DNA of 64,000 nucleotides from Phoronis australis (taxonomy: Eukaryota > Phoronida > Phoronidae). This document shows, one piece after another, positions 12,901 through 23,800 of the stretch. Under the pieces are notes generated by a model that worked only from the letters and a program-made list of their open reading frames with translations, was not told the origin of the DNA and did no database searches. The position numbers and the translations under genes are program-made. Numbering within the stretch: position 1 is the stretch's first letter; every line of letters starts with the position of its first letter. The stretch spans positions 1 through 64,000 of the forward strand of contig NMRA01000361.1 in the NCBI GenBank assembly GCA_002633005.1. Reading direction: 5' to 3'.

Positions 12901-14048
12901 GACCTGGACGATCGATTGGGTTCCTTTAGTTAATAGCAGAAACTCGTTGTTTTTTATAATTAATGAACTTATATATCAAATCGGGGCTTGGCATGTTCAC
13001 TCTTTGTTTTCGCACAGCATTCCGCCATTTCTCCGATATGCGAACTATGACCACCTTAGGTGCTGTCTTCTATACTATGTTCTTTCTCTTTTTTCTTTGT
13101 TGACTTGCTGAACCCCCGCAGATCGAGGTCCCACCCCGTCGGGATGACACAGATCGCTGACACGGCCGTTGCTAGTGAATGATGGTCCACTGTCAACTAA
13201 ATTAGCAATCTGAACATGCACGCACGCGAGCGACTAAGTTGAAGATATTTGATTGGCAACATCTAAGACTTTCTGGGGACACAGATTAAAGTTTCCCTAA
13301 TTATTGTCTGAGAATGTAAGGTCAGACGTTTTGAGGACGTTTGTACCCGGATCAAAGAGCATGATTCGTTTCGCTGTTATAGCATGCACAATTTTCAGTT
13401 AAATTTGATTTTTTACAAATAAACCCGTGTTATTTGTGGAGCTCAATGCCCGCTGTGTATGATGCCTTTCTTTTAGACTTACTGTAATTATTAGTTTCAA
13501 TGCAGGTTGAGAAACCATTTGGGCCCTCAGAAATTCTTTGTATAGTTCGCTGGGAGTCATTGTGCGTATCACGTATCAGGAGCGCTGTGATATACTGCGT
13601 CCCAACAACTGTAGTACTATGTGCAATGTAATTAGTTCTCCAAAATATGCTTCGTGAGTCTTTGTATTTTGTAGATGTTGCGGGAGATGACCTATGCCCA
13701 GGACCCTTGTTGGCAGGCAAATTACGACTGTTCTCAATCAAGTCCTGTCTTTTTTGTGAACGCGTTCGTCTTGTATTGGCCCATAAGAAGATTTAGTAAG
13801 ATATTAGAATTCTTTTAATAAAGCATTCAGTGATGCTTGAAGTATAGTACAAGAATTCAAAAACATTCCTGTTGGCATAAGACTGTTTTCTGAGACTGCA
13901 ATTAGTCTTCTAGGTTTTTCTTCTTTTACAGGAGTAGGCTACACCAGTTTATTTATGTGTTAAAAATGTTCATTGAAATTGTAGACTGCGTGTTTAAGGT
14001 GCATTCTCGGAGAGAAATTTTAAAGTAATTTTACACAAATCACTAGTA
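9919..14048. other. TMEM70 3' region and intergenic DNA
   Basis: The first few hundred bases are presumably TMEM70 3' UTR, though I see no canonical AATAAA close by. An 18-bp unit (gacctggacgatcgattt) is tandemly doubled at about 12882-12917. A small ATG-plus-donor candidate (12069-12110, MSAKYINPPLKDFQ then gtagcc) could be a first exon, but nothing links it to a gene. Confidence 0.4.
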
Positions 14049-14115
14049 GCGCGGAATCGAAGGCACTAACTCAACAGCTAGTATCAGCCAAACGCTCTAT
14101 CGCTGAGTCAAATCC
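14049..14115 (-). repeat. tRNA-like SINE head (relic)
   Basis: On the minus strand, ACTCAGCGATAGAGCG (A-box region, plus 14093-14109) is followed about 35 nt later by TTCGATTCCGC (B-box region, plus 14051-14061). These are the Pol III promoter boxes of a tRNA. The stems do not pair as a functional tRNA would, so this is read as a tRNA-derived SINE or pseudo-tRNA. Confidence 0.5.
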
Positions 14116-15195
14116 CATGCCTCTGAACACAAATGAATTTCTCGCTTACACTGGTCACTGCTTAGAGTCCCTTAGCCCCAAGCAACTTTTACGATGCCTA
14201 TTCAGCACGCGCTTTGTATTGGGCTAATGAAGTGGAAAGGTAATAGCTACTGTCTCAACAATGGTTGTTTTAGTACCCCCAAGCTGGTTTTCTTTGACAT
14301 TTGCAGAGTTACAGCCTGCAACTCTGGAGAGTAGTTTTAACTTGGTACATTATCAATATTACAAAATGACTAAAAAGGTTAACTTGTGTTTATCTTCACA
14401 AAGAGCCACTCCCCAAAGGAACGATATGTTTCATATTGATTTAATTTTTAATGTTTCTGCCCACTTGTTTTTTTTTCTTACCGGAAACGGTTTGATAAAT
14501 TTTAACTAATCTTTTTAAAAATGAACTTGAAGTACCAAAACAGTGGTAGATTTTGATCGCCAGCGAAACTTAATTAGTTCAGTTCATTGTGAGCCCATCC
14601 CTGAACTTTCCACATTACAGGTACACTAAACAGTTCACGTGTCATTAAAGTTAAATCTTTATTAGAACTCAAGTCATAAAATATACACAAAAGTGCAAAT
14701 ATGGTGATAACCAAACTGAAGATTTGGAATTTCTGGACAATTTCGGTGACACTTACTCTATAACTATTCTAGCTCTTTGTCAGTAATAAAAATGAAAAGT
14801 GGGCACAACTGAGTTGAGTACAACTATTTCCTGGTCAAAAATCTGGTTAAGCGAGATTGAAAGAATATTAAAAAATGATTCCATGTGATATTGTTAACTC
14901 TGATCAGCGTTTGTATATCCACCGAGTATATCAATACGCGCGGTAGTTTATCTTCAATCGTACCCAATGATTGTAGTTTTTAGATTATTAGTTCATCGAT
15001 TTTTAAAAATCGAAAACCGTACTTGGTTGCTTTTTTCCAGCTGAATACAGCCGTGGTGTTCGTTGTTCACGAAAATTATTGGTTAATGCATTTTGAAAAT
15101 TCGCCATTATGTACAGTCAGAGATGTTGAATACAGTTTATGGTCGGGTAATTACACTTAATTGGGTCTTGCTCGCATCGGGCATGCGGTCAACTG

Positions 15196-15446
15196 TACCT
15201 GACTCCGGCGCCACGCTCTCTTTGGTCCTGGTAAAAGCCTCTCAGGACAAGTGATGAAAATTCCCACATATCTTTAGAAATGCGTGAGTTTCTTGTAAGC
15301 GTATTCACGGTATGAAACCATTCGACACTTATCCCGGCCAAATTGTGTTCATCTGCCTCCAAAACGACAATGTATATTCCTTTAAAGCGAATACTATAAA
15401 CCGGCATTCCGTTCAAGAAATGAACTTTTGATTTCGACCACTAATC
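15196..15446 (-). other. Exon-like open frame, unrecognised
   Basis: A frame open for about 83 codons on the minus strand is preceded by a tgattag acceptor-like site and ends at a cag|gtacag donor-like site. It includes GMPVYSIRFKGIYIVVLEAD and ISVEWFHTVNTLTRNS. Composition looks protein-like rather than random, but I recognise no family, and no partner exons were found. It sits just upstream of, and opposite to, the GSTO exons. It could be a chance frame. Confidence 0.22.
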
Positions 15447-15985
15447 ACTATAATTGAATTTGATTTCAACTTGTTCCCTTACTGCTCAGATGAGAAGTTA
15501 TTTATGAGTTTGTAAGGACCCGACAATTTGTCAGTCTTTGAGTTCATGCTCCCGCGTGAAGAGCCATCTACTCTAGAGCAAAGTCTCCAGCAATAACAAA
15601 CTGAAATCGCCTGTAACTTCATGCGCACCCCTCATTTGGCTAAGTGGGCAAAAAGGTCCGCATCAGGGAAACACAAAGTCCGACAAAATACAAAACGAGA
15701 CAGAAGTCCACTAAGAAGGCAGGAAAAGTTACCAAAATTCGGCGAATGCACAATTCTTAGCTCTGAACGTAACCCTTTTTATAGTAAAAGGTCCGCATTC
15801 TCTAACATTTGAGCCCACACATTTTTTTAGGCTGAGTGGGCGCATAAACTTGACTGCGGAGAATCTCAGGACGGAAAGTCATCTCAATCATTTTTGGAGA
15901 ACATTTTAATTTTATTCTTTTACTGGAATGGGGAAATATCCATATTAGATTGTAAGAATGTTTAATTAAACATGGACAATTCCAG

Positions 15986-17538
15986 CTGCGAAGTGGTCTC
16001 TCTCGATCCCCATGAGATGCCTGACTGGTTTCTAACGAAACAACCCGGAGGTAAGCTTCCGTGCTTGGAATTTCCTGACGGCAAGATTCTCTACGGTTCC
16101 ATTGCCCTATGCGAGTATTTGGACGCGACTTATCCAGAGAACAAGCTCACCCCGTCCAACCCATTTGTGAATGCTCGCCATAAAATGAATCTAGAAGATT
16201 TATTTGAAGAGGTGAGAAATAACATTGATTTGTCGTAGACTTTGGCATCAAAGCAATATAAAGTCACTTACAAGACCTTGAAAGCAGGCGTTTTAGTCTG
16301 AAAATTTGGAAGTAGTTCGATAAAAATTGCTCAGAAGCGCGTTGCCTGTATGGTGACGACTTCACAGTGCTATTTGTATGAACGAGTGCGAGCCTGCTTT
16401 TACAGCTGTCGCAACAGGTGATTTGAAACTATGACTGTGTCCTTGCAGTGAAGTGCACGTTGGGGACTACTGTGGCTGCATTCTGACGAGCACGCACGAA
16501 TAGGCCTACCATAGCCTGAGCACCAATTTTCGGTTTGGGTGAACCGAAGTTGAAATAAATATTTTTATGATTTCAGATGTATACTCACTTTAATAAATCA
16601 GTGTATGAGTCAAGGGGTGAAGACAAGAAGGCCCTTCTTAGATTCTTCAGCTGTTTGTTGGATCTGGAGACGGAGCTGACAGAAGATTTCTTGGGAGGTA
16701 TACGCTCTCATCATGATTGCCGGACACACTCTTGTCAGTTATCTTTAAAAGTCACTTTTCTGTTCTTTGCTCATGATACTCCTTAAATCAGTGAACAAGA
16801 TAAAACAGTTGGAGCTGCATTTCGTCCTATAATTTAGCTGACCTGAAAACAAAAATCGAATTGGGTATTTTACTTTCCTTATTAAGTTACGGTTATTCAT
16901 ACTCGAGGCCATCAGCGCTCAGCACTTACATATCAAACACACAAAAAAACAATAATAAAATACAGTAAATACCGGTACTTTCCTTTTCGTATTTTGTATG
17001 GTTCTATTTCCGTGAACGACTCTAGTCACAGGCAATGCCTACATGCGCCATTTTCCAATTAGTAATTTTCGGGTTAGTCAACCCCAATTGTGTTCGAGTT
17101 GCTGACGATTTTGACATTCTTGTTGGTAACGAGAATGGAATCCTGCCTAGTTGGTAAGAAATATCGTGAGACCTATTTGATGAGAGAAGAAGGCCCAATT
17201 CGATTTTCGTTTTTAGCCATCGTCGACATGCTGTTCTTTTCTTCTTACAATGCATCAGTTATCCAATCGATCAAAACTAAAAAATGTAGAAACTAAGGTG
17301 CTGTTTTTCAAACGCAGGTTACTCTCTGCGTATGATCGACTTTATGGTTTGGCCTATTCTGGAGAGACTGGAAATGACTGAAAATATCTTCCGTACTGAG
17401 CGGCCTCCACTACCCCAACTATCCGCCTATATCCTGCGCATGAAGACTGTGCCGGCCGTGAGTGAAGTCATGTTAACTACGGAAGATCTCGTAGAACACG
17501 CGCAGCAATTCATTAACCGCGGCAAAAGAATGTTTTGA
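15986..17538 (+). CDS. GSTO: Glutathione S-transferase, omega class (3 exons, N-terminus missing)
   Basis: Exons 15986-16211, 16577-16697 and 17318-17538 join in phases 0 and 1. Exon 1 holds the second half of the thioredoxin-like fold: MPDWFLTKQ, the cis-Pro loop GKLPCLEF, then CEYLDATYPENKL, a close match to GSTO CEYLDEAYP. The last exon has the helical-domain signature RMIDFMVWPILERLE (GSTO SMIDYLIWPWFERLE). Omega GSTs are cytosolic thioltransferases/dehydroascorbate reductases using an N-terminal cysteine. The exon carrying that cysteine (family 'RFCPF/Y') was not found between TMEM70 and 15986. The Glu that contacts glutathione (family YESA) is Gly here (LYGSIA). An in-frame ATG at 15972 would give a truncated protein, so I prefer a splice acceptor (ttccag) at 15985. 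It may be a partial gene or pseudogene. Confidence 0.8.
16841..17217. mobile_element. Small foldback element in GSTO intron
   Basis: The left arm around 16841-16865 (aacaaaaatcgaattggg) is repeated inverted at 17194-17217 (cccaattcgattttcgtttt). It lies wholly inside the intron before the last GSTO exon. Related words occur near 5082 and 30450, so it seems a dispersed family. Confidence 0.45.
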
Positions 17539-17801
17539 TGAGAACAGGATTACAGGGTTGTGCAATTAACGGCATACTATCAAAACAGACCGATATCTCT
17601 TTATATTCAGAACACCGGTGCGTCAGGAAAAAATATCATTGTTAATATTGACGCGGGATAGTGTAATATCGAGAAGTTGGGACCTGTCAGTGTTTCAACT
17701 GCAACCGAGATTCTGCGACAAATTTAACAATGTTTTTTCAGTTAACTTTTAGTGCCAGACGTCCGCTTCTGAAAAAGTTAAAATAAATTCGACAAGAGTT
17801 T

Positions 17802-17807
17802 AATAAA
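17802..17807 (+). terminator. Candidate GSTO polyadenylation signal AATAAA
   Basis: AATAAA lies 264 bp after the GSTO stop codon; another is at 17782-17787. Chosen by position only. Confidence 0.4.
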
Positions 17808-19985
17808 ATTGTGCATTTTATTATTATTCGCCATGAACGTGCCACATTTTGTAAAGAATGATCTACAGATGGGTCATTGCTTGGAAACTTTTCGTCGAAA
17901 GAGAAAGATTTCATTGTACGTCAGAAACCAATTATGAGAATCCGACTGAGTTAAGTCTGAACCTAGGATATTATTTCGTTCATACATGCACTTGCACGTT
18001 AGTCTGAAGTCTGAACGTCAGCCAGCACTTGAAGAGGCTCGAGGCAGTTCACGTGTACTTCTACTAAGTTTCTGGGGATGCAACCCGAGATAACACATGC
18101 AATAGTTTGCTAACAATCAGGTAATCACAAACAGATCCCTATACTTCTCTGGACATGGAGTTGGAAATCTTATTGTTGGAGAACGTCGCGTTCTATACAC
18201 AACAGCTAATCCCAGGGTCATGTCCGAACTCAAATTACATGCGGCATGATTTGAGTACAGACTGGTAAGTTTATTCCAAGCCGCGAAATTTCCAGTCGAG
18301 TTTATGAGTACAGAGTTTAGACCACCATTTAAATAAACCGTTCTTCGACCTAATCAGTGACAGAATTTGTTTACCGAAAAACCATCACTGACACTGTTCC
18401 AATAACATTGTATTATCTAGGAAAATAATCTAGGTACCAAAACAAGATCTTACATACTCTTAACTTCCTTTTTACTGAGCTTGGAGCGGACTAGGAGGGT
18501 GAATGGGAATCCGGTAGTGTGCAAGTACACGTCTTCATTACGAACGTTGGGAACACATGTTGAGAATTTTTTTCAAGTATTAAGGGTTTTATTTGTGTAT
18601 TTTAAACGAGAGCACGTGATTTTGGCTAGATTTAAGCGGGTGTAACGTTACTAAACTCTACCCGGGAATCATCTCTAAGTTGAGTAAGGAACAACTTTAG
18701 ACCACTCCATATCTGTAAACGGTCCAAGCCAAGATGTAGCTCTCTGGGTGCAAAGTGACTGTCATGGCAACCTTTCCTGAACCCATTCACTTGAACATTA
18801 GTAATTTTAAATGCACCGCAATACAAAAATGTATTGACAAATTAGCAAACAGAACATGGGAGCTGTGAAGTAACAATAAAATCAAGCAGATGACCAGGCA
18901 CATTGTATTTTGCCATTACAGGATTATAATTGACAGCATGCATAAATATTGAGGATACAATGTCAGAAGGAAGACCAATTTAACACAACAAAGGCGGGTA
19001 GAACAACATATTTGGTTAAGGAAGGAAGTAAATATGACACAATATCCTCTGTAACACTGAGTGTAATAATTACCAAAAACAGCTCTTATGCAATGGCATT
19101 GGTAGAAATTCTAAACTGCCTTCTCTACACCTCTTCGAACAATACCAGTACTAACATATAATACTATAATGGTAAAATATCGGCCAACATGCACATTCAT
19201 TAGAAACAATGTACCGTGAGAACTTAACTTAGAAATAATTATTCACATCCTATCATGCGTTAAGCACTTTTTACAGTCCTAAATAAACTGGAAGGAATAA
19301 CAGGACAGTGCATTGACATATTTCCAACAAGTACACAATTTAGTGCAATCCAATTAAACTGAAATTGTAAAGATGATGAGAGAGTACCACGTCACTCTTA
19401 TTCACATAATACAAACCACTGTTTGAAATAACAAAACTATAGACTTTCAACTACATGAAACCCAACAAGAGAATATAGTGCTGGACAATGTAAATAACGC
19501 AGAACAAAATAACAATTATTAAAATACAACAGATGGAACTATTTAAAATGACAATTGCCCGACTCCACCCCGGCTAAATGTAAAAAAAAAACACTTGTAT
19601 TTGAGGACGGAAAATGATTTACAAAACCTGTACACCAACTTAATAAGTGAAATAACAATTCTGCAGTGCTGAAAACATGCAAAGCTCTTCTATGATTGTA
19701 GGAGGGATGGGAAGAAACAAAATTGCATTGCATTACAAGAAATTTGCAGTGAGACTACCACAAAGATATGACATGTAGTTCCTGTACAGACAATAACAAA
19801 ACACTAACATCAGCAAATTCAATAACTTTCCTACATTAAAAGTTGTAAAATTAACAGTGAGATGCAGAACGCACTTTTTATAGCACCTTTTGAAAAATGA
19901 CAATCTTTTACATGTGAAACAACAGACTACAGAGAGTGAGCAATTCAGTCACTTTATTATAAATACACATCATAGTCTAATTCAG
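17808..19985. other. Intergenic/3' UTR between convergent GSTO and rhophilin
   Basis: No open frame of note. On the rhophilin strand, poly(A) signals (plus TTTATT) are at 19953-19958, only about 28 nt past the stop, and at 18588-18593, which would give a longer 3' UTR. I cannot tell which is used. Confidence 0.4.
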
Positions 19986-20894
19986 TTATCTATATGTGAT
20001 GTCTTCATTAAGGGGACTGATAGTGTCGTGTTTTTTTGCTCCTCTTTTAAACGTGAACAGTCCCGACAGTCGGCTTTTTGTGCTGGCACTGCTCTTAGTA
20101 CTTCGCATTGTGCCACTAGGTGTCGCCAATTGTCTCATGATGGGTGTGCCTGGTACACTTATTGAGCTCTTGACTGTAGTGTCTTTGTTCTCAGGTTGTA
20201 GGAAGTTCTTGTTGATCGGTGTCACCACCGTAATAGTTAGGCTGTCTCCAGAACCTTTGACGAGTTCGACAACTTGTTCATGTTTTGCCCACTTGGTGTC
20301 AGTTCCTTCGATGGAGATGATGAAATCTCCAACTTTAACTCCCACACTCTGAAACAACATTGACAAAAATTGGCTCAATCCCTTTATCAAAACTCTGATC
20401 AAAAGCCCATGGCATCAGACATGTACCATATAAACAGAAGCTGGCTCAATCGATTAATTACATTCTAGGACTTGACTTTTCACTAATCCATAGGGAGAAA
20501 TAAAACAAACAATTATCTTCTCATGCAGGACCATAAACTCTTTGCTAAGCTGTATTAAGTTACACAGTCCAACTGGGACAGTTGTATGACTAAAAACTGC
20601 TTTCACTGACCGTACATGTCATGACACCTATGATGTACAACGATCTGCAAAATTCTAAGTCTAAAATGTACACAAAGGGCATCACACAATCTTTGCACAC
20701 CAAATGTTTTTAGGTTCACCCTGTGATGTGTTGACATTTGAACTTACCTCGGCAACGCTGCCAGCTTCAACATCGGCAACAATGACTGGGGATTCGCCCC
20801 GTACACTGAAACCATAACCGTCCTTGGATTTGTTGAGTATGGCAATACGTGGGGACGACCATTCATGACGAGCGGAGAACACTGACAAAGGACC
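19986..20894 (-). CDS. RHPN2: Rhophilin PDZ-domain exons and C-terminus
   Basis: Exon 20748-20894 (GPLSVFSARHEW...) holds the PDZ ligand-binding loop YGFSVRG. Exon 19986-20348 holds VGVKVGDFIISIEG, the usual second half of a PDZ. The split within the PDZ falls after SVAE in phase 0. The remaining ~80 residues form a low-complexity Ser/Thr/Lys tail (TMRSTKSSAST, FTFKRGAKK) ending in ITYR; no acidic or hydrophobic C-terminal PDZ ligand is obvious. Confidence 0.92.
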
Positions 20895-23800
20895 CTGAAA
20901 AGGAACCAGTGATACCCGTCAAGTCTCCCAGTCACCACCAAACATTGCATCACTGTGACCACACTTGGTCTCGTACTCAAGTTAACACCAATGCAGGAGG
21001 TTCTCGTATAAAAAGGTTATGAATGAACCTGACACAAGCTGACAAAAATAACTTAAAATGTGACATGACTAGAGTAAAATCTCACCAGTTTAGGAAAACG
21101 AGTTGTTAAAATTACATTCTATGTTATTGCTTTTTTAACGTCTTCTACGGCCCAAAATTTTTCAAAGTATTTTTTGACGGTTGCTATGGTACACAACTTG
21201 AACATGATAAAGCATTGACTTGATGCTACATAACATATGAAAAAATGAGAACATAAACTTCACTTAGTGTGCCATAGTGTGTACTAAACTTGTGAGACTT
21301 TACCTTAATAATACAAACCATATAACTAAACAAGAGCAACGCGGAGCGTTGAAATGCGCCCACAATTGCACCGCATACGGTATCCTTCTAGGGTTGTTTA
21401 TTGGTACCATAAAGTGGCCAGTAGAGGGCATACTTTGCAAAATGGAAAGGCATGGTCATTGTCTCCTCAATAGGCGCGGCTAGGGGCAAAATGTGAGTAA
21501 TCTTCATAATACAAGCACATCCTATACACCAGTTGCTTAAAGCACCACAGAAACATAGAATTAAAAACAAATTTACCAACNCTAAACTTGTGAGACCTTA
21601 CCTTAATAATACAAACCATATAACTAAAAAATATGACCCAACATCAGAGCACATCCATCAGTGACAAATAAATCAGCAAATAAACTCAAATTTCAACAAG
21701 AGGTACAAATCACAACACAAAATATTTACCAGCTTTACAAAGAGGTCTTCCACCTTGAATTCCGAGAAGTCGGGAGCTTTCGACGTGACGTGGAAGTATG
21801 TTTTTGCTACAATAAAGATTGAACACAATTGACTACATACTATATACAACTACTGCTATACCACAGCTCCTTAAAATGTGCTGCTACAACATGGTTATTG
21901 TTACTATAGTGGATACTCAAAGAATGTCTAGTACAGTAGGTGTTTTAAGTGTAGGCATTAAATAAAAACAAGTCAACCCTAAAAACACTACTCTACGTCA
22001 GCTAGAATTTCTGACAAAAGAGCCCGTAAACACACACACAATGGCTCAATTCAATGGACAGTCATCACGGAAACAAATCCCGCTCATTTGTGTCAGACAA
22101 GATTTCTGAAATAAATTGTACATAACATAATGTCAATTAAAAATAATACACTTACGGATGATGTCTGATACGTGCATAACTTCACTGAAATCATCTTCAT
22201 CTTCTAAAGTGGCTAACTTTTTTAAAGACCTGAATAAAACAAAGATACACTATATATACAAATCTGGCATATTGACAGGTGAGTAAGGTGAACTACAACA
22301 TTGGAAACAAGTGGCTAAATGAGTAGGTTCAGTGTTATAATTCCAGCACAGTTTTGAACAAACTCTAAATAATGCAGCCGTGGACAAACCACTCCGAACT
22401 AAACCCGCATTGCAAGACGTATTAACCAAGAGGTGGCAGTGTGGCCTAGTGGGTTAAGTGTCCAATTCTGGTCTATTAAGTTGTGAGTTCGAGTCTCTGT
22501 GGGGCACACTGCAAGACCCTTAAGTCACGTCTGTAGCTCCTCAGGTAGTTTTTAATTATATAATTAATAAAGCATAGAAATCGTTGTAGTTGATCAGTGT
22601 ACTGGGCCTACCTGAGCAGGCTGCACACATCTGGTGCAAAGTGTGCCAGATCACCTGCAATTATTTTTTCATATCCATTATCCAAGCTTTTAACTTACCT
22701 TTCATGGGCAGGTTTCAAGACTTTGAGGAATGCATCAATTTTTCGAAGCCTTCGACACAAGCTGTGGTCTCTCAGGGCATCTTCATGGAGAACTAACGCC
22801 TCTTGTAAGTGTGACTTGGCTGAAAAAAGACAAACCTTCACTTTAAGATGCAAAAGGAACGCGACACAGTGTGTGCACCTTAACTCGCTTTGAACTGTCT
22901 TGACAAAACATTTAGTGTGGTTCCCAGCAGTTAGCATTCAACTAATGTAAAGAATGTTCAAACTGGAAACAGTTGAGAAACAGATTCTTTTCAGCTGTTA
23001 GACAACCTAACTATACGTAGGAGATGTATACGCAAAGTGCCTAACGGATGCTGGATCATGATGCAATTCTAACACCAAAGTGTTACTACATCCAGTAGTA
23101 ACCATTTCATAAAACAATGGCTATGATAACATGGACCTTTTATCAGGTACAGAATGTCAATGCAGACTCAAAACATAGGTAACAACTGATTGTCTTACCT
23201 ATCTTATTTCTCAACTCCACATCCTTTGGATATTGATTTAATCTTTCAGAGTCGAGACCCTCCGTGTGCAAGTCTTCGAACAAACTGTCAATTTCCTCTT
23301 GTTTCAACACTGCAATCAACAGAAAACAATAACTCACAATGAAGATCAGAGTACTATAATTACAGTTAACAGTCATGTAACACAGCAAATTGTTGTCACC
23401 AATAGCAGCACATCCGTAGTCAGGTAGACAGAGCCCTGATGTGAAGTACGGCACCTGACTCAAAGAAATGGCACAGGGGACTTGGAGGGAGACCAACAAC
23501 TACTTTCATCTTCTCCACATGTTGAAATCACTTACCTTCGTGTTCCGTCAAGCCAATGGCCAGGTAGTAATGCGACGAAGCCTTGAAATGTTCACTCTTG
23601 ACAAGCATCATGGAAATCCACGAGAACGGTACATAGTCCTTCACGTGATCACGTGTCATCAATTTGTGAGTTTCGCTGTACAGTTGCGCCACCTATTGAC
23701 AGAATTATCACCCACACTGAATGTTGCTCAAAACATCAACACCTACAGAACATTCATTCAGTAACCAAAAAAATTAATAAAGAACTTTTCATCCTTTATG

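Noticed and set aside
13430-13741. 103-codon minus-strand open frame between TMEM70 and GSTO
   Set aside because: No family resemblance, no supporting exons; length is within chance for this much sequence.
14049-14115. Genuine tRNA gene
   Set aside because: The A and B boxes fit, but acceptor and anticodon stems do not pair, so it is called a SINE/pseudo-tRNA.
14450-14510. FCPLVFFSYRKRF reading, resembling a GSTO active-site exon
   Set aside because: An in-frame stop immediately upstream, no acceptor, and the residues after FCP do not match the family helix.
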